Shown here one piece after another: positions 36,379-48,246 of a DNA stretch of 64,000 nt. The position numbers and the translations under genes are program-made. Every line of letters starts with the position of its first letter. The stretch's first letter is position 1. Below the pieces are notes generated by a model. That model saw only the letters and a program-made list of their open reading frames with translations, searched no databases and was not told the DNA's origin. This DNA comes from Enoplosus armatus (taxonomy: Eukaryota > Chordata > Actinopteri > Centrarchiformes > Enoplosidae), in the NCBI RefSeq assembly GCF_043641665.1, contig NC_092182.1:15205456-15269455 (forward strand), written 5' to 3'.

Positions 36379-38144
36379 ACAGATCAGTTACATCTACTGT
36401 TATCTTTAGACATGGGAATAACTGGTCACCACAAAATGGTGAGTCCTTCCAGTGCTAAGCTGAATGTCCTCAATAATGCCCCCGGATTCCTCCTTACCGA
36501 GCAAAAAAGAAAAATACTTTCATCCATCTATTGACAAGGCAAATATAATAGGCTTTTATATCAAAGCAACAATTTCCATTTTATAAAGATGGCACTCAGT
36601 AATGTCACCTGTGCTATGAAGCCTAGCATTAAATTCTACACATTACAGTGATGCAGATGATTGTCGAGAAAAATGTGAGGCTGTTGAGTGGTTGTTAGCT
36701 CCCACCTGCCTCACGCTGGCTGTTAAGTGTGGGGACAGATGATCTCTGAAATCCCTGAGTGATTAGTGGTTACCTGGGGATGGGACTCCTCTGCTGTGGT
36801 AAACACTTGTGTTATGAGGTTTAGATTAGCAGTGACAAAAACATACAGCCCCTGTCACAACAGAGTATGAAAGATAAGCAGGCATGCAGGAATTTGTACG
36901 ACAAAATTATCCGCAGATCAACAGAAAGGTGTTTTAGTTTGTTTTTTTAATTCAACTGTTGACCGTGTTGTCGTACAAATTCTTTTCACTGTCTAATAAA
37001 TTTGAGAGTTGTCTTTTTTGAGGAAACGTAAAACAATGTCTTTCTGAAATATGAAAATGTCAAATGAAAAGGCCATGGTATTCAAATCCCTAGTTAATTA
37101 GGGTTCCGCTACCAGGAGGGTTTGAATGTTTGTGTCGAAGAACAGAAACATTTGCATTCCCCAAAGGGGAGCACGTCACCAGGATCGATAGGGTACTCTC
37201 TAAACTCCTGTTCTGCCTCCAAAAACTCTAACTCAGCACATCTTCTCCCTTGGAATTCTCTGGAATTAACTAACACCAAATTTTCACACTGGCTGCCTCC
37301 GTCATTTCCACAATACCACTGTTTCCTTTAAAACATCCACAAGTAAGCTTTCAGATAACATACGAAGCACCTGGTAAAAGGCCTAACACCACCTGAAATG
37401 TTTTGCCATCTTTTTAGTAGCATGGTTAAATACCAATGACCCCCTCATTCCATTGTTGCTTTAGAGCTTTCTCTGGAAATAGAGGAAGCTCCCAGAGAGA
37501 CCGTCAAAGTGTGTGAGAGAAACAAACAGAACATCAATCTCATTCTAAACCCAAAGGAAAGAGCCTGGGGACGGATCTCTCAGGGTGTTAACTTAGGGAG
37601 GGGAAGAAAACGCCTTCGACAAGGAATTAATGAAATGGGTTTAGCACTGGAGTGGAAAAGTGGATATCAACTCAGTGTTACGCTCATAGCCTGCCAAACC
37701 GTATTTGATTACAACCATTCTTCTTTATTTACCACTTATGTCATATGCCCATGATGAATGACCCTTAAATTATTATTCCATTATCAAGTCTGATATGTGG
37801 TGAACTACTGTATGGTACAATTCAAATATACAAATATGCTCAGTGTATATACCAAGATAAACAATATACCATTCAACTATGATGCCATGTGTTAAAGCAA
37901 CCGGCTTATCATACTTCCTTGATAAAGAACACATTTAAATTCCAGGAGCACACATTTGTCAATGCTTCACTTCAGTCTACTGATTTTGGTGATTGGAAGC
38001 TTCTTAATCATCACTAAGTCTAATTACCGCTTGGAAAGATGGCACCATTTTAAGAAATCTTTCGGGTATTAGGCTGTTTTCCCCCCTCAGACTTCCTACA
38101 GTCAAGTAGAGGTTGATTATAGAGCAATGGGGTGCAATATTTGG

Positions 38145-38147
<3 letters not shown>

Positions 38148-38183
<36 letters not shown>
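38148..38183. repeat. (CT)n microsatellite
   Basis: An uninterrupted CT run of about 18 units in ptprg intron 1. Confidence 0.98.
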
Positions 38184-38186
<3 letters not shown>

Positions 38187-38543
38187 AATCTAATCTGAAA
38201 AGTGAGTTAGATTAGTTCTGTAAAGTGATCAAAAAACAGCTGGAAATTACAGAGCCAACACGTCCGATTATAACAGCAAACCCAAAAACAACGTATTTTT
38301 AAAGCTGACTTCTCAAATCATACTCCTTTTACAAAAACATCTTACGTGAATTCAAGAGGAAACATTCTCCTGACATGGACAGACGTAGACTGACACTGAC
38401 GAAAACCAAGACTAATGACATTTACAAATAATGGATAGCATTGATGTTTTTTTGTTTGGAAGGTACATGCAAAGAGTGTTTGAATTAACTGAGGTACAAA
38501 ATCAGGCATACAGTTTATACCTTATGTATTTCAAACACACAGC

Positions 38544-38945
38544 AACTTCATAAAAATGTACAGATTATATTCTGCCATTGTAGACAGAGTACAGCTGATA
38601 AATCATCTGGCCAATATTAGCTTATCACACATTCAGTATGTATCTGTGCTAACACATGGCGGCTTATGTAACAAGAAACTGGAGTGCGTGTTGCAGTATG
38701 TTTTCAGAAGTTGTGAAACCAAGTTGCCATTACATAGTGAGATCTTTCATATTTATTTTTCTGTAAACTGTAAAATGCCTTGCTTAGTACATATCTTGGA
38801 CACAGCTCTTCAATAACCAAATTTCAGGGATCTTAATTGAAAGTATCTGTTTATATCTTGCGTTTATGTAAAGAAACGATATATTTTCATCAGATTTTTA
38901 AACTCTCGCATGTTGAAATCAGCCTCAAAAAATGCAGTATCTGTC
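38544..38945. mobile_element. GCCAATATTAGC-type element, copy 1
   Basis: Homologous to 44341-44722 over GCCAATATTAGCTTATCACA, TTAGTACATATCTTGGACAC, TTCAATAACCAAATTTCAGG-GATC and CATCAGATTTTTAAACTCTC. The family as I recall it has CGATATCGG ends; both copies here are eroded. Confidence 0.65.
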
Positions 38946-39993
38946 AGACATTAACACTAAACAAAAAAAGACATATGAAACCTTAATCTTTTACACAAAT
39001 AAAAAAAAAAAAAAACCCAATACATTTAAAAAGCAGCCCACTGAAAAGAAACGACACAGTTAAAGCTTCCAGTTGCATAAAACAATACCCTCGGGTGTTG
39101 TTTTGCACATTTTGCAGAAGAAAACAGCCAATGCTAAAGATCTAAAGGGCTGTCAGGTTTGCATGGCATCGTTTCAATTTCATTTAAGCATTCTGTAGCT
39201 GTTCCATTTGAACAAAACACTTGTCTGTCCCAACAGCAAAAACTACTATACACGGTGACGACCACTGTGGAGTTTCAAGAGCTGGCAAATTACTACATTT
39301 TTATATATAAAAGACTGTAGTGACTGCATTTTTTAGGCATTTTCTACAGCTGCTCAAAATAACAATATAATTTATGCAAAGGTTAAAATTCAATTCATCA
39401 AATGCTACTTGACTCTTATTCAACAAGCTTATTATGCATTCTGCAGAGCACCTTGAGCTTGATAAAACATGCACAGCCTAATCCTATATCTTCAGTGATT
39501 GTCGCCATAATTCACGACGAGGGAAAATGAGCCTCGTGGACGGGATAGCCTACTTTTGAATTAGTTTTTCCTCGCCTCTGAAAAAGACAATCTTGAATGT
39601 AGCCCAAAAAAAAAGAAAAAACAATGAGCACAAAGCAAACACATGCTCTGTTGACCCACAATAACACAATGCAGGAAAAAAAGGAGCCTGAAGGTTCCAT
39701 TGTCTCCGCTCTCCACAGGGCAGCACTGACTGACAGTTCAGCTGTAAGTAAAGCTGACACAGTATCACATCGCGGCAAGATTGTTTAAGGGGAAAGAGGA
39801 CGTGGCGACTGAAGGACATGGGACATTTATTGATATGGCCAAGTCCTTGAGTGCAGCAGTATATGTCCTTCAGTGGCAGTGCCTTATTGCCTGGACATTA
39901 ATCACTATTGTCATGAAGCACAGGAAATAAGTACACTAGTTTCCCCAACAGCATTTTCCCTCCCTTGTTTCAACCAGCCTGGTCGAATCCAGT

Positions 39994-40020
39994 TTGTGTG
40001 TGTGTGCGTGTGTGTGTGTT
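39994..40020. repeat. (TG)n microsatellite
   Basis: TG run with one CG interruption. Confidence 0.9.
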
Positions 40021-43000
40021 TTGGGTTGGATGTTGCTAGGACGGATGAAATGATTCGGAGTGAAGTGGCTGTGAGTCATTCTAAATGATTAAAATGCTAC
40101 TGTGACCAGCTTGGAGTATCTTGGCTGAAAGAGCGAGTGAACTCAACCATACACACCAGGGCAATGAAGTGATGACGGATTGCCTTGATTAACATAAGTT
40201 AGACAAATAAACAGTTTAATCACAATTAATGTCAAATTACTATAATTATCACATAAAACAAAGCACTGTTCTCATAACGCTCAGCTCATATAAACTGAAA
40301 TATTCCACTTCAGTATTAATGCCTGCATCTCCAGAAAGGACGACCTCAACTGTAATGTCCACTGGTCGCTGCGGATCAGTTGCGTCTCCTGGAAACGGCA
40401 CGCTGCCCGTGTGCTTAGCTATTTTAGCAGCATGAAATTCACTTGTATATATACACATATAAATGTATTGACGATTTATTGATGATTTGTTTGTTACTGA
40501 CTTGGTCTTTACGCGCTAGTTTTTCTGGTTTGTTTAGGTCTCCTATAACTGGGAAGCAAGACATGACCTGCTATGGTTTTGCTTCTGCTGATATACACTA
40601 TTCAGGACATACAGACAAAAAATAAAGATAAGATAGTACGGATCTGTTACCACATTGATCATAAATAAGCTGCAAATGTGTACTCCATACTCTTGTAAAG
40701 CAATGTCAGCAAAACAACGTTGGAAATGTGGTTGCGGAAGAACAGACTAAAATCACGACGGAGACGTGACACAACTGGAAATCGATGCAGCCATGTCCAT
40801 GAGGGGTCAACCTTGGCACTGATCTCACTTTTCCTCAAAATAATAGGCATCGATTCCCTTGTAATTTAATTATAACAACATACAACTTAAGAGCAGGGAG
40901 TAACGGGGTATAGGTGGTAGAGAATATTTATATTTCTTCTACATGCATGTTTCGCCCTGCTGGTGATCAGTCTTTGGTCAGTCTCAACAAATTTGATCCA
41001 GCAGTGTTAAAAGGCACCATGTTGAGTTTCTGACCACTAGCAGCGCTATAAATGAATTTTTTTATGAGGGTGTCCCCATTTTGTTTGTATCGTTTGCATG
41101 CACGGACGCACATGCACGAGCATGCGGGTGGCGTGATCCACATACACACATCCTGCCGCCGACTTCACACTATTCCTCTGATCAACAGGGAAGGAGAAGA
41201 CTGATAACTAGTATCCAGGATTTACAATATTCAACACATTTGTTAGACCTCAAGGATACACACAAAGCGTTTTGGTAAAAAAACAATGAATGTAAAGAGT
41301 AAACAACTTTAGTTTGTTTACAAGAAAACTACATTAAAAAGGAGCAGCACAGCCTCTAGTCGTCGCAAATGAATACCCACAATAGTGCTTATCAGGTTTT
41401 GAGCTTGTTGTTCGCACTGGGAAAATGAAAAGTATGCTTCGATAATCATTGATCATTTTTAAAGACCTATTCTTTATATAGACCATATCGAGAGATGTCC
41501 TTTCTCATTGACACCTCATTTTCTCCCTCCACGCTCTTTCTGCTGTTGTGTCACATGTCGATGGTGCAATCGAACAACACACCTGGTAAATGATTGGCTG
41601 TTTGCGTGTCAGCTCTGTTATTAAGGGATATGATAGGCTGTTTATAAGCCAGGGCGTATTCGTTATGCGCTTTCATGGCAATTTGCATTTAATGCCTTTA
41701 AGTGACACTTTCAAACATTCTCTCGGACAATTTCCTCATTGCTATTGATGAAGCGTCTATCACTGGTACACATCGCTGTCATTTTCTCACCCAGGCCTAA
41801 CTTATTGTTAATGGTGGTGCGACTGCTCTGAAGACACAAAACACAAAAGACAGAATAACTATAAGTGTTCTAATTTAATAATAGAAGTAGCTTTCCAAAG
41901 TCTGAGTTTGCTTCACATTATTTGATACACACTTTTCTTTAATATTACTACAAAAAAGTACTTTGATTTCTTATGCAGTAACTGCCAATATACTGCACTT
42001 TCATCATTTTCAAGTTCTATTTCATGTATACACAATGTTGCTTAATCACACAGCAATGTACTTTGGAGATGCAAAGTAAGAATCCCTTTTTAAAAAGCTC
42101 AATGCATTCCAAACATAATTCCAAATGAATGGCCCCACGTCCAAAAACAGACATAAAATACGTTTTGGAAAATTGAGTGAATTAATCAAACAATTCTGAA
42201 AGTAACCCACAGTTGCAAGTGTATGCTTACACTTGACCTGACAATACTTGGAAATGATGAACAATTTTTCAAACAGCATTTTCCATCAGTAAGGACATTC
42301 TGCAACAGTAACACTGAACTAGAAATTTCTACTCTAGTGCAAGAAATCATTTCAACCTTAAACGATTCCTCAAGCGTCTCATTTTCCAGACTGCCTTCTC
42401 TGCACTAAAAGAAAAATACTGTTTTTATTTACCTTTAGGGTACTTTAAATGTCCTGCAGTTAACATAATCGCCCTAATTTTTGTAAAGCTGAGTGGTAGC
42501 ATAAACAAAACGGACTTCATGTTATCAGTAACTACAATTTATGGAGGAAACTGTGGAATAATAAAAAGGTGGCTCATTTCACAGACTTTTTCCTCAGCTG
42601 ATCAGTTTGAAGAAAACTTTTCCCAAATCACAGTGGTGGTCACTGCTTAACCACCATAACACAACATGAATAACACACTAAGGCACAACTGTCCTCCAAA
42701 ACCAGACTACAGTCTCAAGTCGGCACCATCATAGTTTGAACAATGTTCTTAATAACAAAATTATATTGTTGTTTTAAAGTTTATCCAGTCTAATTAGACA
42801 GATAGATAAGCTAGTCATTAAATTTGAAAGCAATAAGCAAAGGATGAGCATCACTAGCAAAAAGGATAAACAGCGAATTATCTGCACATGAGTGGAAAGT
42901 GATTACAGTTGCGATGTTTCCCCATCGGACCATTTAGTGGGTGGCACAGGCAGCTGGTGGAGAGACAACAGATAACAGTGTGCTGAGCCCATCCATGATC

Positions 43001-44340
43001 AAGACTGAGCATATGTTACTGATGCTATTTTTAAAACCAGGAGAAAGTTAGTTTTGAGATGTTGTGCCAGTACAGTACATATTGAACCAATTATCCAGAG
43101 AAGGTGGAGGAGGACCTTGATGATAACGATGCTGCTGCCAACATCAGTGATGTCCAGACAGCTGGCATCCTGCTGTCACAGCAGTACATCAGCACCTCAT
43201 TAATAACATGTTTGCTCACTAATATTGTATTTGCAGTGGACACTGATGTGTTATTTGAAAAGGACATCCCTACAATACGCAAGCGAAAATGTCCATTATG
43301 TTTGTCAAAAAGTAGTGATATTTTTTTTACTTAAATTCCCCAAATCCAGTTCATTGAAGTCCTATTGTCTATGCTACCAATTATTCCCCAGCTGTATCAC
43401 GAGGCCTTCGCCTTTATATTCACATAGCATGCAATAATGTCCTCATTCCTTAAGTGATGTAATCAGGAGAATTTCTATAATTAATGACATGCTATGCTTC
43501 TGACGACGACTGCAGAGCTGCAATTCCAACCACGCAACTTTAAAACAAACGTGGTTGTATTAATGTGAACTACAGTTTTCACCACACCCTCTTACAGAAT
43601 CTCCATATTGTTGTAGGGGGTGACAGTTTGGGGAAAAAACACCCGAGGACGTCATTTTATATGATTGTTTATTGCCTCTACATATATACTTGGGCAAAAC
43701 TCTGGGCAAAAAATCCAATATGCATACTGATTTAAGAAAGAAAATAACCCAACACCCTGTCAAATCTTTTATTTTTATGTTAACTTAAGCACCAGTTTAG
43801 TAGTACTGTCTACGATGTAAGTCTATAATCTATATATAAAGACAGCGTGTCAAAGAGGTCACCTGGCCTAAAACGGTAGATGTACACAGTTATGTGACAG
43901 TGTTCAAGTAGTTAAATTGGATTTATCCTCCATCACCATCTAGCTGGTCTGCCAGTCAGCCTGTATTGCCTTTCTGCTGCGTGTCAGAGGTCTGATGAGA
44001 CATGCCATATGAGAAATCTCAGCTGTGTTAGGGGCTTGGAAGGCTACTAGTCAATAAAGCTGCAAACTAAGGACGTGGAAGCATGGAACTGGGGGATTTT
44101 GGGGCAGAGGGGGGGTGACTCAGAGAGGAACTATTCTCCTGTGTTACATCACTGCTGCCTCACTATGGGGGATGATTGGTGCCTCAGAATAAAAACATCA
44201 AATATACTTGGGATGCATGCTAACTAAAAGTGTTAGAGCAAAATCTCTCCAGTTGACACAATGTTAAAATGAAATTTTACATATAACTGATTATACAATT
44301 TAGATGTAATTACTCTTCAAAAGCTTCTAATGGCACGTTA

Positions 44341-44722
44341 ATAGAACCAGACCGATACATTCATGGGCAATTATTATCAGCCAATATTAGCTAATCACAG
44401 ATATATCTATTAGCATGTATGTTGGCTGACAAGTAATAAGAAGGGCAGAAATGCCAAAAATGTTTGTAATAATATAGAAATGGTCTAGCCATCACGTTTT
44501 GTCCACCAGTGAGCACTAACAAGTTTGATTTTGAAGTGTAACATTTCTCGCTCAGTACATATATTTTTCACAAGTCTTCATTAACCAAATATAAAGGATC
44601 CTTAGAAGAAATTTTGTGTTCATATTCAGATGTCATGTCATATCGGCTGATGTAAGATTATCAGATTTCTTAACTCTCAAATGTCAATTTACGCATCAAC
44701 CTAAAAAATACAGTCGTGGTGG
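44341..44722. mobile_element. GCCAATATTAGC-type element, copy 2
   Basis: It begins AACCAGACCGATACATTCA, with CAGCCAATATTAGCTAATCA, ATGGTCTAGCCATCACGTTT-TGTCCACCAGTGAGCAC, CTCAGTACATATATTTTTCA and ATATCGGCTGATGTAAG. It is better preserved than copy 1 at 38.5 kb and in the same orientation. Confidence 0.75.
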
Positions 44723-46209
44723 AGCCACGGAGCTATTGGAAAAATCTAATTGTGACCAAGATGAGTACAGGAAATAGCATACTACTCTACCGGTCTACAT
44801 CAAAGAATATATCTTCGGATCCAGGAAGACTGAACAGATGTTTCTAAACAACATATGAAGACCTATTAGACCTTACTGTTTACATATTCTGCCTGTGTTT
44901 GCCCACTGATTTTTTTTTTCAATCTAACCTCAAACTTAATCCTAACCTGTCGTATTGTTATCTTGACCTCAACCCAACCTGAGCCCTTGCGCCTCACCAT
45001 GGCCTTACTTTAATTCTCACCTAAATCAGGACCTATCCCAAACCCACAGAGAGCTGCGCTTTGAGAAACGGTATACGAGAGGGAAAACAGACTTCGTCAC
45101 AAGACCAGTATTGCACCATGTTCTGTGACCTGTCTGAAATTGTAGCTATATTTCCATGGCAGGGTTTATACCATGGTCACATAGTGTGTTGTCATAACTG
45201 TTGTCAAAAGTGGTGGTAGTAACACCTATGAAAATATGACTATCTAAAAACTGCAGAAGGAATCGCACATTTCGGCAGCTGTGATAAATGAGTGTCCAGT
45301 AGTGTTAAGCTCAGGCTGTACACACTAACACACACCTGTTAATATTCAATCAATCTTCTTTAATAGTTAAATCTCTAGCTGCACACAATCTGATGGGTCA
45401 CAAATGTCTGTGCAACATCAATAATCCTGAACTGGTATTCGATATTCCAGGAGTACGTTTGTGCTCCGGTGGCATTAATCGCCCCTCATACAGGCACATC
45501 TATCTACGAGCCAACAGCGCTAACTATCGCCCTCATCCTCGTTTCTACCTACGCATATGACAGCAAGCAGACACATAAATTATCTCTCCACGTAAACCGA
45601 GACCACAACTATAGTAAGCCTGTAATAAAACTTGGGACCCCTTATAAACACCACAACAAAACTATAGGCTTGACGGACAGAGACATCCTGGTAAATCCAC
45701 GGGAGATAAAGTAACTCAATGAGCACCACAAATCTTCTGAGAGCCCGCAGGAATGTTAGAGTGGCTTACATTTCCTGGGATTGATGGATTCGTGAGACCG
45801 TGCACCGCGTCGTGTGAATAACCGGTGTTGTGTAGCTAACATGGAAGACGTGAGGGTCAAACAGGAGTTGTTGTGGGGAAACCAGGGCTGGACGTTTAGC
45901 CTAACGTTAAAAAAAAAGAAAAAAAAGCAGGGGATAGTTTGCGCCATAGTCCTGCTGCCTAATCAATAACACGCACACAAATTGCGGAGACTAAACGTCT
46001 CAGCGTTAACGTAACCGTTGGACGTTAAACTCGGCTCGGCCCTGTAACCGTCAGTGGAACCGAGCCTGAACGTTGCCTCTGAAAAAACATCTTAACTCGA
46101 CAACCAAAAGTCGCTTCTCCCCTTGATTATAAAAGACCTATTCAACACTGTGGACGCTCAGTAGTTCGGCTACATGCATGATGGCTAACCCGTGTTGCTT
46201 AGTACTTAC

Positions 46210-46294
46210 CAGGGTGACAGTCTTTGTGTTTGGGCAAGGTTAAAAACATTAAGGATAAAATCCACCAGTAACTCGGTTCCCGTATTCTCCACAT
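46210..46294 (-). CDS. ptprg: ptprg coding exon 1 (start codon and signal peptide)
   Basis: This is the first coding exon of receptor-type protein tyrosine phosphatase gamma, a single-pass membrane phosphatase with an extracellular carbonic-anhydrase-like domain, an FN3 domain and two cytoplasmic phosphatase domains. On the minus strand the ATG at 46294 opens 28 codons plus one base. They begin MWRIREPSYWWILSLMFL and end in KDCHP. The exon stops at a strong donor, CTG|GTAAGTACT (GT at 46209-46208). From memory, mammalian PTPRG starts MRRLLEPCWWILFL, so the M-R-EP-WWIL pattern and the 28-residue length agree. The WWILSLMFLTL stretch is the hydrophobic core of a signal peptide, which sends the protein into the secretory pathway. 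The exon ends in phase 1, and exon 2 supplies exactly the two bases needed. An A lies at -3 of the ATG. The exon sits inside the only CpG-rich region of the window. Which teleost paralogue (a or b) it is remains open. Confidence 0.9.
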
Positions 46295-46960
46295 GTTAGA
46301 CTACTCATTGAGAGTAACAAGAAGGCAACGGGTGACAAAGTTTTTCAGTCTTTTCTCTTCTTTAAAAAAAAAAAAAATCACATACACACGACCGAAGCTG
46401 AAACGAAGTTGGCACAGCAGCCACGAAGGCAGAGCATCAAAGTACTGGTTAGCGGTTTAGACGACGCAGTCTCAGCTGTTTTAAAAAGACACATTTATTC
46501 GCCTCCACTCCGAGCAGGGGCTGTTTTTAGCTTCGAGGAATAAAACGTTACGCACCCCGCAGCCGTGCAAAGACAGTTCAAAATCTGTTGGACTCCACCG
46601 TGCCTGTAGCGGGCTTCCAGATAGCGACATTCCCGAAGTGTGGAGGGGTCAATCGGCGATCAATCGCTGTCTTTAACTACAGGAAAAAAGTGGTCGCATA
46701 ATATTGATTACACGTGGTCATTATTAAGTGATTATCCGCGGCGTCAGCGTGACGAAGAGCAATGCACAACGCGAAGAAAAGTGGTGCTGGAAATGTCCCA
46801 TTCTTCCATCCAGGAAGTAGACTAGCGGTCAGGCATGCATGGATATCTGGCTACTGGTCCCATCCTACCGGACAGGCTGCGTGTGAGAGGGAGCCAGCGC
46901 GGGGCGGGAGCAGCGGAGGGAGGGGAGGCGGCTCTTGGATTTGCTGAATGCAAAATGACT
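46295..46960 (-). promoter_or_regulatory. ptprg: ptprg promoter and 5' leader region in CpG-rich DNA
   Basis: CpG dinucleotides are concentrated from about 45780 to 46960 (roughly 70 by my count, several times the density of the flanks). No other part of the window looks like this. A GC box (GGGGCGGG, 46901-46908) lies about 600 bp upstream of the ptprg ATG in a G-rich stretch. No TATA box is obvious, as usual for CpG promoters. The start site cannot be fixed, but the bases just above the ATG are presumably 5' UTR. They include a long T tract on the mRNA sense strand (complement of 46364-46377) and several upstream AUGs, listed separately. Confidence 0.7.
46378..46437 (-). promoter_or_regulatory. 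Candidate upstream ORF in ptprg leader
   Basis: If transcription starts above 46437, the leader carries an AUG at 46437 opening a frame of 19 codons and a stop. The last codon pair is AUG-UGA (46383-46378), so a minimal start-stop element shares the same terminator. It ends about 83 bases before the main ATG. Another AUG at 46308 starts a frame that overlaps the main ATG out of frame. Such uORFs commonly lower translation of the main frame. Their use here depends on the unknown start site. Confidence 0.4.
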
Positions 46961-47080
46961 CGGAACGGACCAAGAGGCTGGCTATTCTCTCTATGCTGCT
47001 GTGATGAAGAAGACTCCAGAAATCAATGTCAGATTGTCAAGTCACCAAGTCCAGAGTGGATCCCGCCGCCTCTTTTAAAT

Positions 47081-47108
47081 GTTGCATCAAACATGTTGCA
47101 TCAAACAT
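47081..47108. repeat. 14-bp tandem duplication
   Basis: ATGTTGCATCAAAC occurs twice in a row, just upstream of the CpG-rich promoter. Confidence 0.9.
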
Positions 47109-48084
47109 GATGAAATGCTGTAATATCATCGAGCTGAGGCCATACAGCGGATTGCAGCCTTGTTCAAAAAAGAGAAAATAGTCTCCCTGCTAAAGCCACT
47201 GATTCCAGCCCCCATCCTGTCATTTCATCTTTTTGTTGCTTCCTCCCAGGCCCCATTATTAAAATGACCCTCCTGTGACCACACAGTGATGTCCCTTTGC
47301 CTCCTGCTGGCAGAACTGTGAATGGAATACTTTAGCAGTAATCATCACCTGGAATATCATCATGTACGAGTGTGTACTGATTGGAGAATTATGCATCCAC
47401 CGGTGACACTCCCTTAGGTAAATGTGTAGTCAGTGGTGTTCTTGCAGAACTATCCAGCTGGACATTTAATTTGAGGAATCTGATTAAATTTCTCATTTAA
47501 TTACCCAGTTCTCTGCAGGGCCATTGAAGACAGTCACAAGGGCCCTTTGCTTTTAATGTGGGCCATCTGCTTCCTCTCCAAAATGCCTACCTTTTCAAAG
47601 CCCCCACACCCTCGTGGGCATCCTCGCACGATCCTCCAGGCTGCACTACCTCCACACACACTGCAAAACATTACCATGGTTGACAATACTCCAGAGCTGG
47701 CTGCATTCTGACTGATCAAGTGCAATTAACCTTAACAGAACTTTCTGAATACTCTCCAGTTTTGTTTTTCGGTCTTGGTCTGTCAGGGGACACAACAGGG
47801 TGGCCCTTTAAATTAATCATGTGGACTCCAAATATCTTTCTGCAACAGACCTTATGTGAAGAGGTGCAGGTGAAAAAACTAATCTCACTGTAACTATATA
47901 AACAACCAAATTAGGTTAACTGTAAATATATGCAATTGTAAATGGCACACTCATCAGTATCATATAATGTAAGAATCCTACGGCTTTTTGACTTAATAAT
48001 CGCAACTCAGGCTTCGCTCACTAGTTTTCTTTTCAGAGCTTTCTGCCAGATCTTATCAGTGAGTAGAGTTTGCTCAGTTGACTA

Positions 48085-48246
48085 GCAGTAAACTAAATAT
48101 CTTTTGGTTTTGGACGGATAAAACAAGCAATTTAAAGACCTCACCATGGGCTCAGGCCTCTCCTTTTCTGCCACTTTAAAGACCAAACAATTGATCGATT
48201 AATTAAGAAAATAATGGACAGACGAATCAATCATGAAAATAATCAG
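48085..48246. mobile_element. CGATTA-type element, copy 4 (fragment)
   Basis: A 5'-truncated fragment keeping TAAACTAAATATCTTTTGG, ACAAGCAATTTAAAGAC and the terminal AATTGATCGATTAATTAAG..AATCATGAAAATAATCAG. Confidence 0.65.

Larger units (their letters stand above)
24378..46209 (-). other. ptprg: ptprg intron 1
   Basis: This intron runs from donor GTAAGT at 46209 to the acceptor AG at 24378. Large first introns are normal for PTPRG. It holds repeats listed separately: an hAT-like element at 28.1-28.7 kb, inverted-repeat elements at 29.3-29.8 and 32.1-32.5 kb, a SINE at 33.2 kb, a pair of small elements at 35.0-36.4 kb, related elements at 38.5 and 44.3 kb, and simple repeats. Between them, in 24.4-28.0, 30.2-32.0, 33.3-35.0, 36.4-38.5, 39.0-44.3 and 44.7-45.8 kb, I see no gene. 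Some stretches (25.0-25.6 and 27.4-27.7 kb) have the high-complexity look of conserved noncoding DNA. Confidence 0.85.

Noticed and set aside
40249..40458. 69-codon minus-strand frame with a protein-like middle (GDATDPQRPVDITVEVV)
   Set aside because: No splice acceptor with a pyrimidine tract, no homology recognised, and it sits in a CpG-bearing patch that may be a repeat.
45469..45714. 81-codon plus-strand frame close to the CpG-rich region
   Set aside because: No recognisable domain, unbiased codons, and located in intron 1 antisense to ptprg.
45841..45969. Plus-strand ATG with good context (MEDVRVKQELLWGNQGW...) just inside intron 1
   Set aside because: It runs into a poly-Lys stretch from an A tract and a stop after 43 codons; no homology and no splice structure. 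Likely chance in CpG-rich DNA.
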